From Fragilaria crotonensis (Eukaryota > Bacillariophyta > Fragilariophyceae > Fragilariales > Fragilariaceae): a DNA stretch of 64,000 nt. This document shows positions 44,473 to 57,103 of the stretch, piece after piece. The stretch spans positions 149,880 through 213,879 of the forward strand of contig JAKSYS010000024.1 of the NCBI GenBank assembly GCA_022925895.1, given 5' to 3'. The notes below the pieces were generated by a model, which was not told where the DNA came from, made no database searches, and was given only the letters and a program-made list of their open reading frames with translations. The position numbers and the translations under genes were made by a program. Every line of letters starts with the position of its first letter. Within the stretch, counting starts at the first letter, position 1.

Positions 44473-45595
44473 GGCTGTGTGGATCAGTTTGCCTCTCACC
44501 TTTTTCATGTTGGCTGATACCAGTTGCGGCAGAGGAATGCGAAGATCTATTCCCATTGAGAAGAACAGCACCCTGGTAGACAACGACAAAAGAGCAACAC
44601 CATTCCGTGACTGTGCACGACATGGCGTCCCGAGGCAATCCTGGGGAGGAATTGACGAAAAATTCAAGCAAAAGAGCAATCATGGACGAGGAAAGATTTC
44701 ACACGCGACGTGATCAACGTAACCCTCACTCCCTTCCGATTGTCATCGTGGCTGGACTTGTCATGGAAAGCTCCAATAACAAGCTTCTGTTGATATTGGT
44801 TTACAACAAGGATGCTTTAATTTCACTGCCGAGCCATTGCGAAATGTTGCTGTTCACTTGACAACATTTTTGCAAGCCGCTGGATCAACTGCAAGCACCT
44901 ACAAGTATTTGAGCACCAAAATGGAGTGTTGGGATCCACTTGGATGCTATTCCTGGAATCGCAACACGCCCCGGCAATGGTTTCCCGCATTTTTGCTCTT
45001 GTTCCATTCCCAAAACGTCCAATCTGCGGAGACAATGGGGTTGTTCGAAAAGGTGCTGGCCTTCACGCTTGATGTTGCAAAATAATGTTTTGGCACTGCA
45101 CAACATGTTCATCCATTGGACCTCGGTGACGCTGTCATACAAGTCGGAGTCAGGGAGGCAGTTGAGTAGCATTTGACGGATGCGCTTCGCGAATAGAGCG
45201 ATACCATACAGTTTTCGACAAACCAAGCAAGAACAAACTCGGAGTTATTGCGCTGCGTTGTTGGTTCTTTTTTTTGGCAAACATGACAACATCGTTCCTC
45301 GAGGACCCACAATCAGCCCTGCGTGTGAGTGGCCGTGGCTTTCGTCATCGTTGTTCGGACTTTACTACTTGCGTTTAGTTCAGTGCATCTTGTAGATTCA
45401 GGTCGATGTCAATAATATAACGAGTCGAGGTCCTGTTAACCATTTCCAAACAAAGACATGGTCAATGAAGATAAGAATCATTTGACGACGTTGCTTTACT
45501 TTGAATTATTGTCCCTACATTTAAGTCTCTTTGTTTATTTGTCCATGGCGAAAATTGAAATCCTAATGCATTTTCTTGCTGCTGACAAGCGACGG
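44473..45595. repeat. Degenerate duplicated block downstream of copy 4
   Basis: Around 44690-44900 it resembles 49740-49990 and 50570-50830 (GCAATCATGGACGAG, TTCTGTTGATATTGG). The segment 45480-45595 matches the downstream flanks of copies 2 and 3 (GCATTTTCTTGCTGCT). No intact gene seen. Confidence 0.5.
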
Positions 45596-46057
45596 TTAAT
45601 CGCCAAACGAGAACAGTCCTCGTTCAAACGCATCACCAACTTTTTCTGAGAGGAGAGCAGCTAACTCCGACAACGATAGTTCGTTCTCATCATCTGATGG
45701 TAGTACACACTGAGAGGAGAGTGAGTCGTAGCTCTCGTCGGTGTATTCGAGTAGAATGTCCTTGCTCATGATTTCGACAAATTTTTGAGTTGCAGCGCAA
45801 GCCACACTTGAGACGGATCGAAGTGATTCTGGTCTTCTGTTTTGATGAAAGCCAATAGTCGGTGAGGACTTGCGCAAATGTGCTGACGAATGCTTCGAGT
45901 GGTTCCCTCGTATGGAATCACGCCTTCGGCTTGGACGAGAGGATTCAATTTTGCCTGTTCCTTCACCTGTCTTGTCGAGACGGGATGAGTTCCCATGATA
46001 ACGATAAGTGAACTCAATTTCTTTTGGTATGGGGTATGATCGATAGGCAACATTCAT
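45596..46057 (-). CDS. Small paralogous protein, copy 4
   Basis: 153 residues. Blocks: YRSYPIPKEIEF, NRRPESLRSVSSVACAATQKF (one Arg of RRR replaced by Pro) and LSLSELAALLSEKVGDAFER. It ends right after FSFGD, about 15-20 residues earlier than copies 2 and 3, where DNA still aligns past the stop; the tail is therefore probably lost by point mutation. Lies 2.3 kb to the right of the big element. Confidence 0.7.
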   Translation of the reverse strand: MNVAYRSYPIPKEIEFTYRYHGNSSRLDKTGEGTGKIESSRPSRRRDSIRGNHSKHSSAHLRKSSPTIGFHQNRRPESLRSVSSVACAATQKFVEIMSKDILLEYTDESYDSLSSQCVLPSDDENELSLSELAALLSEKVGDAFERGLFSFGD

Positions 46058-49000
46058 GATGGTTGTGTAGGTTTGTCGAATATGTGAGGCATATTGTGGT
46101 TATAGGTTCACTGGAGAATAGATTTCTGGATTAAATGTCATTGTGACTCTTGACGGAGCATTCGTGGTGAAGCCGACGTAGTTCAACCTATGCTGCTGTT
46201 TTTGTCTGAGAGCTGTGTCACTGGAATGAATGCCTCTTGTTATGATATGCCTTTTGATGTTTGTTTACAATGGAAACGAACGCTCGGTCAAATGCAGTTC
46301 GATATCGGTGCAACCATTGTTTAGAACACTTCCGTATCACGAATTGGCACCATGTAGGATTGAGTCGTGCTTGCATGGTCCAAGAAGTCTGTCGAGGTGG
46401 GGTCATCCTGCATATAATATCCCCGCAACAAAGGATGCGGCAATTGGCATTTGCCATTTGCAACTCTCAGACGTTGATGGATCTCGCCCTGCAGTCTTCG
46501 TCAAAGTTCAAAAAGTCGACCATGGTGGGGTCATCCAGCGTATGTCCACAATATGAATGGGAGAATGCCGCGCCCTTCGACTGTCACGGATACACACAAG
46601 TTGCGAAGACACGCCAAGACACAAGACGCAGTGGATGGATACATGTACAGTAGTAGCACCAGGTACCAGGTACTGGAGTACCGGGTATTACTGGTAGTCT
46701 ACTGAGACTGATCCGATGGCTTCTTCCAACACAGACGCAGATCGCAGACACACGGATCCGAGTCGGCGTGACATAAAGTCGCGTCACAAGTTATTTCGTC
46801 CTCCTATATCGTTTTGCTTTGCGTCTTGTTTTCTGCACATATTGCACAAATGATTTGATGCTCCCGATGGCACCAGCACCTTGTCCTCCTCTCTCATTGC
46901 AGCCTTTATGGAGGATTTGCCAACAATGTCAAGTGCACACCAGCCTTTCTTGAAATTGCAGAAATCCACCCTGACGACCTGCGTGATCTCCTTGCACAAG
47001 TGCTACTGTTTCTAGGAGGAGTTCTTGCTTCCTCCTCTTATGAACAAAGATGGTTGTAGTACTAATTAAAAGTGATTTAAGCTTGAGCTCTTGCTGCAAA
47101 CTTACCACTAATCCCTTCCTTTAACAATTTCTTGTTACCCTTAATTATAAAAAAATCTGTCTTATAGTCTGGTTTTCACAATTTTCTTATTGCTTTTACA
47201 ACACCGTCATTCTGCCCTCTGACTGTTTACCTGCAAAACTAGAGGGAATTTGGTGTGTACCTATGCACCTTCACCATGACCAATGGACCCAGTACTCCAA
47301 TTCCATTCTTTGAAACCAACAAGCAAAGCTCCTGACATCCATCATCCAGCCATTCTTGACTTGTTTGCTAGAAGAGTTGCTCAAGTACAACTCCTACTAC
47401 ATTATTTCATCAAGAAAGAGAACCACCCAAGTCCACTAGTTGCCTGTTAAAAAGCCATTGACAATACTTGATTGGTAGTTTGTGCACCAATGGTGTGGAT
47501 TGATTGTGACCCTAGGAAATCACGCCGCAACAGAGCAAGATTTCAATGTAATTTGGAACAATTGGTGCTTCCCCAATCTGCTTCAATTTCAGTGGTTTGC
47601 ATCATGAGTTAACCAAATTGCTGCCACTGTCCTCATGGTTACTAGGAAGACACAACTCACACAACTGACCACAGGTGAAGTTTTTGCATCCACCAGGTAT
47701 ACTTTAGCACTAGATATGAGCTATTATCTTATTCTTGCGTCTCTAGAGTCATGACAAATGATTGGTTGACCTAATGTTTGCATCTAACCTTTTGCAACAG
47801 ACAATGATTGTTCATGATGTTCTTGCTGGTCAGGTCCTCGGTTGCTCCTTGCTGCTCACACCACTTGGAACTCCTAGCCCTGCACCTTTTTGACTACCTG
47901 AAGAAGAAGCCAAACGGATATATTGTGCTTGATTGTTGGCTGATCAGCCTGATATCCTTGAGGAATACCCAGATGATGAATGTGAGGACATTGGTCCTCG
48001 TCCACGACCAAATGCAAGAACATACTAGCCATGCCATCATGTTGACAGCTTCTAGCTAGTATGAATGAGGAGGTCTTTATCAGGAATTACTGCATTAATT
48101 TGCAGCATCCCTGCCTGTCATTTGGCCTAGGAAATGTCAGGAGGTGCATAGCAACAAGTTCTTATTGTTGATGAATTTATCACTATGATATCTGCCTTGA
48201 TGGAGGAAGCAATTTCCATTCATTGCATGCTCGAGTGTCATTCAGCCAGACTGTGGAAATTTCTGAAGGGGAACTCAAGTAGGAACACATTGCCTTCTCT
48301 TATCTTCATTACATCATGCTCGTGGCTGCAGCTGCCTGCTGTATTGTTAATGCCCACTGACACCACCCTATGGAAAACTTTGATGATTTGTGTACACAGG
48401 CATTGGTGGGTAGTACTCACCTTGGTCCAGGATGTAGTGGCATGAATGAGTCTGGGTTTGCGAGGAGTAAGGGTGCCGTAACACGGAATATGAGAATCAT
48501 TGGCAGTCATAGTAGAGAGCCGAACCAGGGTGTTCGTTTCCGACATTTGACACTCTCCTTTTTTTATCAAATTTGATACCACAGTCCTTGTAGTACTACA
48601 TGTACTATAGCTCTACTAGAGAGTGCGTGTGTGAGCTTGACATTTGAGCATACGAGGAGATTCTAGCACTTGTACCTGGTACCGTAGGGCTAGCTACTAC
48701 CGGTAGCTAGTCCTTGGAGTGCAATGCTACCCATGACTTCAGGACAAAGGAATTTCCTCAATTTTGCTCTCTACCGGTAGTAGCCAGTAGCCAGTAGCCA
48801 CTTCCAAGTGTGACGACTTTGGCCAGCTGAGTCTGCCAGAGACCAGAGGGCATCTTCGAGGAACGATGGAGTCTCTGAAGCGGCTACTCTTGTAGCACCA
48901 GACGATGATGAGATCTCTTCGTCGCTTGTACTTTGGACTTGGGATGGTTCGCCTCTGTCCTTCTCCTCCAGTATACACTTGAATTGGAGAACTTCAAAAA

Positions 49001-49080
49001 TGTACAGTACTCCGTGCACTGGTACTGCCGACTGCCTACTGCCTACTCGAAGCAGTACAACGCTTCAACAACTATACTCC
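46058..49080. other. Gene-poor DNA: copy 4 upstream flank, then low-information sequence
   Basis: 46230-46560 repeats the upstream blocks of copies 2 and 3 (GCTCGGTCAAATGCAGTTCG, GGTGGGGTCATCCTGC, GGTGGGGTCATCCAGC). 46784-46999 on the minus strand is a short open frame (71 codons) with C-x-x-C text, coding doubtful. 47000-48570 is a distinct T/C-rich stretch with only broken frames, likely a decayed mobile element I cannot classify. 48570-48790 is dense in GTAC and CCGGTAG words. Confidence 0.4.
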
Positions 49081-50850
49081 ACTTTTGAAACAAAAGTCCG
49101 GTCATGAGGAATGATGTTGCTTGCTGCTGAGAGAAGTTTGCATCACTCAAGAAATAATGAAATCAGATTGGTTCAGAACAAGTGTGCAAAACAAGTGTGC
49201 AACGCAAGCGGGCGTCCAATCCAAAATGCGAACATGGGAGCATGGATTGCAAATACCATGTTCCTCCCGACTAGGGGTTGCAAATGCATCCTTCCATCCA
49301 CCAGTGACAACCATACCATGCATCTCACAGATTCGTATTCTAGTAGAAGATGCAAACAGACAGTGTTTGCACCATCATGCAGAAAAATTGTCTCTCATGT
49401 CACAAGTCAGAGTGGGATAAGTCAATTCGACAGAACTCCAATCATCATTGTGTGTTGTGAGGCGCCTTTATTTCATTACTTTCATGTAGGCGATGACATC
49501 CAAAATACTTATTCAATGCATGCAAATATGGAAGATTGGAGGACTTGTTATATGATGAAATATACGCACATGAGCTCTCGCCTTCGTCGTGTTGTTTGCG
49601 TCCGTGACCTGTCGCAGTGTGCGTCAAGGTGGTGTCGATGGATAGCAGCACCGGACAAGAGCACCCATTTCATTTGCCTGTGCACGACTTTTGCGGTGTC
49701 TCGAGTCAACTTGGAAGGGAAAGAGTCGGCAAGATGTAAATGGGCAATCATGGACGAGAGAGACAGGCTAAACTGTCATGGTTTTCAACAAAACCACCTC
49801 ATTCTCATCACGGCTGCTGTAATTTTATTGAGGCTCCGGAAGAAACGTTTCTGTTCATATTGGTACAACGTGGTAGCGATAGCAACGATGCCTTTGAGCA
49901 ATGTTGTCGAGGCTCGATTCCTATCATGGCCATGTTCCTGCAGGATGAACTGCACCGATACGTCTTGCAAGCACAAAGCCGGGGATCCACTTGCACTGAT
50001 GGATCTCTCAGTTGATATCATGTTGACGAGAGAAGAGGATTCCATTTGCTCGAGAGGCTAGTAGGCTCCATGCAAGGACAGGTTTGGGTGCCATCAGATC
50101 GCCTTGCTCTTCCGGTGCGTTTGTTCGATCATCACTCCTTCATCAAATACAGACGCGACAACCAACCAGTCGGGATGAGAGAGTTTGAGAGTGCAGTGTT
50201 CATAATAGTACTGAACAATGAAAATGTCAAAGGAAAGGATCCATCATTGCGATTCGGCGAATCGTGTCCCATGTGCGTGTCGAAGAAAGAAACGACACGC
50301 GGCGCGAAAATCGTCACTGAGAAACGATTCATCGCACCGACTCTCCAAAGGCCAATGTCATGATACAAAAGAGTCCTATCCAAAACGCGCAATCATGGTG
50401 GGGAGCATGATGGACTGCAAATCAGTGTACCTTGATTTTCAAGACAAGAGGGGTTGCACATGCATCCCTCCCATCCACCAGTCTTTATCTTGCCAACATG
50501 ATTCTCAAAACTCGACAGAGACATCGTCACATTGACGAGAGAGGTAGGAGAATCAGTGGGAGTTATCAAACGAAACCACCTGTTGCTCATCATCAAGGCT
50601 GCATATTCATTGAGATTCCGTTGTAAAGATTTCTTTTGTTGATATGTTGATGTTGATGCAACTCAGAGACGATAGCGAGCGACGATCATGATTGGGAAAG
50701 GGTCATTTGAGCTATGGTAAAGAGTATAGAGTATCCGTTCCTATCATGGAATTGTACACACACACCGGGTCAACTGCGCCTACAATATGCGAGCACAAAC
50801 CGGAGGATCTACGTGAAGGCTGTTACGATAACAAGGAATGACTGGGTCAT
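49081..50850. repeat. Segmental duplication block
   Basis: 49225-49310 and 50395-50490 share GGAGCATG..., AGGGGTTGCAAATGCATCC-like text and CATCCACCA. 49740-49990 and 50560-50830 share further segments in the same order. So an approximately 1-kb unit is tandemly duplicated and decayed. A 316-codon plus-strand frame (49111-50061) crosses it, but its composition (many Cys, His, Met) and lack of conservation between the copies argue against coding. Confidence 0.5.
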
Positions 50851-51239
50851 CCGAGTGATGGTCTAAGGTTGTAAGATTGATGCAGTACAGTCTGAGAGGC
50901 TGCATACATTGGCTGGACCTCGATGGTCATGACACACAAAGATGATTCAGGTCTTTCGGAGCAAGCATGACAACATCGTTTCAAGAGGGCCCCGACATTA
51001 TCCCTACATTCCTCCGCCTGCAAGGATCATTTGTTTTTCTGCGCGTTGTGGAATATTGTACTCCAGCTGTTCCCATGTATCCTTCGTGCAAGGTCGCGTA
51101 AGACGTGTCAAAAGATGTACATGATCTACTCTAGAAAATTAAGATTTCTACGCTTTGTCGGGAATCATGCTTCCAATCCCCTGTTGCATTTCGTTGTTGT
51201 CAACCAAGGTTGTTAACCCCGTTCGCTATGGGGATGTTA

Positions 51240-51400
51240 TGCTGTTTTATTCTGTGCATAGTGGAGTATCAGGTCTACGTCGGCGCAAAGGATTTGTACT
51301 ACAGCTGTTTCCACTTATCCTTCGTTCGAGGTCATTTAGGCCATGTCCAAGCATGTGCATAACCTACTACAGTGGAATAATACGAATCATGTGATGACGG
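51240..51400. repeat. Relic block related to 51040-51110 and 26800-26940
   Basis: Shared words: GTGGAGTATCAGGT, ATCCTTCGTTCGAGGTC, then CATGTGATG. Marks further decayed copies of the duplication unit. Confidence 0.45.
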
Positions 51401-51499
51401 TGATTATTAACCCTGCATTGGTGCCATCTACGTGTCGTTGGGAATCATGTTACAAGTCCTAGTGCATGTCTTCGCTGTAACAAGGTGCATCGGATGTCC

Positions 51500-51610
51500 G
51501 CCGCTCTGGCCGAACAATCAAATAGGAAGTTGAGCACGAGTCGCACGCCTCTTCAGAGTATTCAAACAATGGGTCACGTTCTCGTCGTCGGGTTTGGTGC
51601 AAGGTAGTAA
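51500..51610 (-). pseudogene. Fragment of the small-paralogue family
   Basis: CGAGTCGCACGCCTCTTCAG-AGTATTCAAACAA aligns with the acidic segment (EYSEESCDS region) of the paralogues, and GTTCTCGTCGTCGGGTTTGG with the NRRRES block, with the sequence between them deleted. The ends of the gene are not recognisable. A sixth, dead copy. Confidence 0.6.
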
Positions 51611-51864
51611 ATGATGACCCCTCTCATGATTATTGAGTTCATGCCATAGCATTCTGCAAGAAATAAAGTTTCCATAATAATACATTCGTCACCGGTGCCA
51701 ACAGGACAGCCTTCGAGTTTAGTGACACATCAAACAAGTGTCAAATTCCTGTACTACTGCACAGTGCCTTTACTACAATATATTGCCGCAAGGTAATACT
51801 CGGCCATTCTATACTCATCAGGTTAACATCACGTGCAGGATCGACGGATCTCTACTAGAACAAA

Positions 51865-53166
51865 TCAACCTCGGACCTTCACGAGGTCGTCCGGAGTCGA
51901 TGGAAGCGCACCATCCTTCAGAATCGACGATCCACTGACTTCGATGAGACTTGACGGTCTCTTTTGCGATGCGGCATAGACTTTGGTACCCGACATGCGT
52001 GCATCCAATTCTTCTTCCAATCCACGCACCATTGTTCTGAGCACTCCATCGACATTGTAAGCTCCGCCCGCAGGACGCCACAATTCTCCGACCACCTGCG
52101 ATGGTGTTTGGTGTGTGAGTAATCTCGAAAGCAAGATTACATTTTCCATCACCACTGTCGAACTCATTCACCAACTTACCCGCAAGGTCATGACAATTCC
52201 AAATGTCATGACACCAAACAAGACACCCTCGACTGTCAAAATCCGGTACCCGCCAATTGTTTGTGTCCCGGCACCCAATAAGGGGAAGCTAACTAGTTCG
52301 ATGAGGCCCAGAATCCACAACAACAGCATGTGCACTTGCGGCAACTTGCGCTGCAACGCACCCAAACGACCAGCTCGTGCCTGTCGCAAACTACGGACTG
52401 TTTCGTAGACCGAGGAAGGGACGCCGACCGATGTCATGTACATGACCGATTCCAAGGGATCGTCAATGGGACGAGCGGAAAGCAGGACAGCGGGATCGGC
52501 CTGTAAATTTTTGAGATCATCACGGACATACTGAGAAATTGACTTGAGAACTTGCGTGTACATGCCGCGCCCTTGACAGACAAGAGCTACCTGTTCGACC
52601 AACGATTTTGCCTCCGTAACTTCGTTGAACAGCGCATAGTAAACCGCTTCTTGCTGTTGGTACATGAAATAATACGTCTGTCCAACCAAAATACTGAAAA
52701 GCAGACCTGCCACGGTCAAAAAGTTTTGCACAAATTGTGATGAATCCTGCGACAAGACTTGAAAGACACCTGCGCTGTTCATGGACGAGGCTAGCAGCAT
52801 GGCAATGCCGGGGAAGGCAAACGTGGACGCAATTCCTGCTAGTACCGAAGGAACTCCAACTCGCAAAAATGTCACCAATTGCACCCCCTTGCTATCTTCC
52901 TTGGTGTTGATATCTGCATTGATCTCCATTGCGGCTGTTTTTGAAACGAGTGCGGCCGCCTTTTTCCAAATTGGAATATTGTGGCTGCTACTTGCGCTCT
53001 TTGGATTGCTACTATCCTTGTCATTTTTGTTGCTCAACGACACTGAAAGCCGCTGTAGACGAGGGAATGAGATTACCTTGCTTGGTGAGGATGTTATCAG
53101 ACCATCACTTGAAGCGAAGAGAAGCGAGAGGAGGAAAGGCAGGACGACGACACGAGGATATCCCAT
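51865..53166 (-). CDS. Multi-pass membrane protein, DUF4239-like (two exons)
   Basis: Exons 53166-52180 and 52095-51865 with an 84-bp GT-AG intron; 405 residues. It starts with a signal-like segment (VVVLPFLLSLLFASSDGL) followed by a Ser/Lys-rich stretch, so secretory or plastid targeting is possible. Hydrophobic segments: VGVPSVLAGIASTFAFPGIAM, LTVAGLLFSILVGQTYYF, LLLWILGLIELVSFPLLGAG and ILTVEGVLFGVMTFGIVM, with a long soluble loop between the second and third. The arrangement, and the WRPAGGAYNVDGVLRTM segment after the last helix, resembles the bestrophin-like DUF4239 group. Function unknown. Not related to the neighbouring small paralogues. Confidence 0.72.
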
Positions 53167-53851
53167 GGTCCTTGCGCTTTTTGTGTGTGAATCCCAACAC
53201 CACGTATGTCATCCACAAGATACGTACAGTACTCGGATCACTGGAGTATCATTACCGCAAGGGACGAAAGTGCGAAATACTCCGAACGCAGAGCATCCTG
53301 AAGCACACTTCGGTAAAACGGAAGTCTCCATACCATATATCTATATATGCATATGCATATGTGGGATAATGAACTGTACTCCAGTAGTTCATGCGTACAG
53401 TACTTGTACTCCAGTGTCAGTGGAACACTTAATACTAAATTAATAGTAGTACCATACTCGACAGTACTCCGGTGGTGCCCTTGTTTCGTAGCATACTGAG
53501 AACTGAGAACTGAGCACCACTACTGTCTATAAGTGAACGGGAACATGAGACACTATGCTACTTGGTACAGTGCTACTGGTTATGGAGTACCGCGGTATGA
53601 CCACAACAAGTATTAACTCATGGATTTCCAACTGATGGATTGATGATCCGCGCAGTTTACGACTGGTACTGAAGTTGCATGTGCATCGTGTACACATAGT
53701 AACTTTGCGTTCTGCATTCGGAGTGCACGTATCCAAACAACACGTTATATAGGAGACTTTGGACGCACGACACAGATGAGAATGACAGATGGCTGTGCCT
53801 AACGAACCATTGCTATTTTTAGCTATTCCGATGGTGAACGTCCAGATGCTT
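53167..53851. other. Intergenic DNA with GTAC words
   Basis: ATATGCATATGCATATG-type repeat near 53337-53361 and many GTACT/AGTAC words from 53370 to 53600. No gene seen. Confidence 0.45.
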
Positions 53852-54508
53852 TTAGTTCTTCCTGCAGTCCATCGCGGCTGAGTCGTCCGAGGAGTATAGA
53901 CCTTGCTCGATGGCATCAGCAAGCTTCAAGCAAAGAAGGCTTGCTAACATCGATATCGGTAAATCGGAGTTATCTGTAGGATGAGGTCGAAGTTCAAAAT
54001 TCTTCGGATCCAGTCTCGTCGCGTCAGAAAACTCACCGAGCATGTCGTTGTCCTCGGCTTTCATGCACTCTTGAACATCAGAATCGGCCTTGCTTGAAGC
54101 TGATTGAAGTGATCCTCTCCTTCGAACTTGCCCATTAACGTCGCTACTTCTGTGTGACTGGTGTGAGCGTCCCTTGGAGCGCCTGTTGCTTGTTAAATCT
54201 TGTGTGCTACCCTTGTGCTCGCGTCGACGATTCTTGTTCTTCTTCGTGACTCTTTCTGGATGCTGTCCATTGAGCTCACCAATGTTATGATGAATGCCAT
54301 CGATGTTCTTGCATGACTTGCGAGTGCGCACTGCGGTGGAGCCAGCTTTTCTTGTCTTGAACATTTTCGCGTCCTTTTTTCCGTATCCATGACTCGCGTC
54401 ACTTTCCTCTGAATTCTCGTCCCTCCCATTGATGGCAACAATGTAATGGTCATTATTGATCCATTCAATTGTCTTGGGGATGGGGAAACGCTGACATGAT
54501 CGATACAT
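53852..54508 (-). CDS. Small paralogous protein, copy 5 (most diverged, longest)
   Basis: 218 residues. The three blocks are still recognisable: QRFPIPKTIEW, VRRRGSLQSASSKADSDVQE and LPISMLASLLCLKLADAIEQ followed by GLYSSDDSA. The linker between blocks 1 and 2 is about twice as long as in the other copies and strongly basic (RRKNKN-, RRREHK-like, Arg/Lys/Ser/His-rich), which could be a nuclear localisation signal. Preserved despite high divergence, so the family is probably under selection. Confidence 0.7.
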   Translation of the reverse strand: MYRSCQRFPIPKTIEWINNDHYIVAINGRDENSEESDASHGYGKKDAKMFKTRKAGSTAVRTRKSCKNIDGIHHNIGELNGQHPERVTKKNKNRRREHKGSTQDLTSNRRSKGRSHQSHRSSDVNGQVRRRGSLQSASSKADSDVQECMKAEDNDMLGEFSDATRLDPKNFELRPHPTDNSDLPISMLASLLCLKLADAIEQGLYSSDDSAAMDCRKN

Positions 54509-55723
54509 TGTTGATTTCTTGGGCTTGATTAAAAATGTACGTGCCGATTTGTGATTCTCGGTGATGAAATCGTTGCCACAATTATGGTGTCAGATTTGTC
54601 GCATTCTTTGTTCTTCACGTGAACTTACTGTTCCTGCTTTCTGGCAGTCCGGGGTTCGGAGAATAGATGTCTACAATTATAAAGGCTTCGTTCCTCGTTT
54701 GTATATTTAACAGAAGGGATGATCCGGAAAATGACGATTGTTCTTTCAAGTGATACATCAACTGTGTCAGTGATGTCGGAAGCCGAATAAATATGCACTC
54801 GGCACTGACGTAAGTGACATTTCATTCCCTATGAGCAAAAGTGTCCCATTCTTTTGTACGACGAGATTGTGGCTGGTATGTATTGTACGTACATTTTTGT
54901 TTTTTGATTTTTCATCCACCCGTACCTTCGTGTTGTTTTGTCAGCTTTGATGATTTTTCCATACTCATCGCTCATCGGATCCGATTATATGCTGGCACTC
55001 CAAATACGTCATCAAACGACATGCTACTAGAAAGTCGAATTGCGAGTCCTCTCAACAGTACTGGAGTACTCGTTTGACACATACTGTTACACCTGATGGC
55101 AGTACAGTTCTCCTTGCTGGGATAAAGAAGATGGGCATTTCTGTCAGGATCACCATTAACCAGCCACATAGGTCATATGCAGCAATGATGCCCAATGACT
55201 TGCTATTGAGTGTTCTATAGTAGTGGTACTGCGATTACTGCAAAATTCTTCTGTCCAAAATCTGGTTGTGCAATGATTTAACATAGGTGTCGTGAAACTC
55301 AAATTGGCATCAAATCTGTGCTTGTAGCACCTCCCAAAAAATCTGACACGGAGGAACAATGCCGTACCTGAAACCGTGTGTAATTGTGAAAGTACCTGGC
55401 AGAGAAATGACAAGTGCTTCTTGCCACACTGAATCCCAAGGTGCATCGTATCATGCTGGACTATGGGTGTTCTTTTGCGGAGTCTCAGCATATTGAAGAA
55501 GGGAGATGTGCCAGAGAGATAGCTGCATAGAAAATGTAGGTATTGGTGGAGAGGGGTGGTGGTTGGTGCCTTGATTAGCTAGGATGCAGCCAGCAATGAT
55601 TTATTTGCCGCGATCGCAGGTGGAGCGAGTCGGAGACGCGGTGGTGATTTGCATGGTCACTGTTTTCAGACAGTTAGTAAATGCATTATTGATTGCTATG
55701 GCTTGCTACTTAGTAAAGAACTC
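54509..55723. other. Intergenic DNA
   Basis: Only short frames without recognisable text. No RNA gene seen. Confidence 0.4.
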
Positions 55724-56445
55724 TTAAACCAGAACTTTTTGGCGCTGTTGTTGTTCGTCTTTTCGTACTACTGGCTGGGCATTACATGCCTTGAGTGCTG
55801 GCTCTTCTGTACTAGCACTGAAAACAGAGGTAGAGCCAGTTTCAGCCATAGTGAGTGGAATGAGTGGTGTGGTGTCTATGAACCTGACCTCAGCTTTTGA
55901 TGAGGGCAAGAGTTTGTTAGCTAGTTCAATATGGAACGAGGTGGTGTCGTTTGGAGTTATTGCATCTTTGGAGCATGATTGATCATCAGCCATAGTAACA
56001 TTGAAGGTAAGGTCTTTCAATGATAATGAAAGGTATTCATTTCAAGCATCTCCAGATCATTGATTTTGAGGTATTGTTGAGAGTTTTGTTGTCCAGCATT
56101 CATGCAGAAGAAGAAATGGTATGTCCATGCTGTCATGGTCCAAGAGAAAATTGCACCAAAGATATGATGCAACTTGATCAGATTAGTTGACATCTGGTGA
56201 CATTCAAGATCAAACATAGGACCTTCCGGAATAGCATCATAGTAGCCAAGATTAGTGTAGCGATTCCAATTTGTTGTATTGCTGAGTTTTGCAGCAGTAC
56301 TAGTTGTTTGTATTCTTTGCGTGTAAGTGATGCTGTGTTCATTGCTGGTATTCATTACAATTTGAGTGAGATCAGCCCATTCATTGGTAGCAAAGGAGAA
56401 GGATGGACCCTGAAGATTGAGGGAGACGGGTTGATTGTGCGCCAC
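55724..56445 (-). other. Two adjoining open frames of uncertain status
   Basis: Minus-strand frames 56445-56017 (142 codons) and 56020-55724 (98 codons) overlap by four bases in different frames. The first contains SFATNEWADLTQIVMN and WNRYTNLGYYDAIPEG; the second is Ser/Thr/Glu-rich. They could be parts of one broken gene. I do not recognise either; base composition resembles 47000-48500, so a decayed mobile element is possible. Confidence 0.3.
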
Positions 56446-57103
56446 ACACCATTAACTTCTATTTCAAGTAAGATGAAGGCACCGATGGGAGCGCCGATCC
56501 GGTACCAGGTAGGTACCGATGTTGAAAGGCCTATACCTCGTACCGTGATACTACTGTACCGTACTCTTGTATTGCCTCGATATCAAAAGGCCTATCGTTA
56601 GTAGTATATGTAGTGGTACGACAGTACGCGGATTATGTCTGTTCTGAAACGTACGTATTCTAGCTACTATCGGTATGGCGATAGAGGTACGATACACACA
56701 TGGAATGCGATAGAGCACAGAAATACTCTCTCTAGAGAGTGGCATACCTACGGCTACTAGTAGAGTCTGGAATACGACTACCGTAGTAGAGGTGTTCAAA
56801 AAAATGGTCGCATTCTGTGGGCACAACTGACACACTCATATCATTGGTTCTCCAATCCGCGAGTATCAGCAAGGAGATCATATCTGTACATGCTGTACAT
56901 ACTTGTATGATACTCGGAGTACCTTTTACCACCGCGAGAGTGGGTCATTTTTTGAGGCCTGTGGCGTCACCCCGTAGGCCTCAACTACTACTCTAGGACA
57001 TATTCGATTGTGGGAGCTCATTTATAACAAGGCCGTTCCTGCTCATTGGCATTGCACACATTATACTACTTGGATATTGCAAATCAGCTTATAAAGGCGG
57101 AGC
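56446..57103. other. GTAC-rich intergenic DNA
   Basis: 56490-56800 is dense in GGTACC, GTACC and CTCTAGAGAG words (a palindrome CTCTCTAGAGAG at 56730-56741). Presumed upstream region of the FAD oxidoreductase gene. Confidence 0.4.

Noticed and set aside
49111-50061. 316-codon open frame as a gene
   Set aside because: It crosses a duplicated block whose sister copy has no corresponding frame, and its residue composition is not protein-like.
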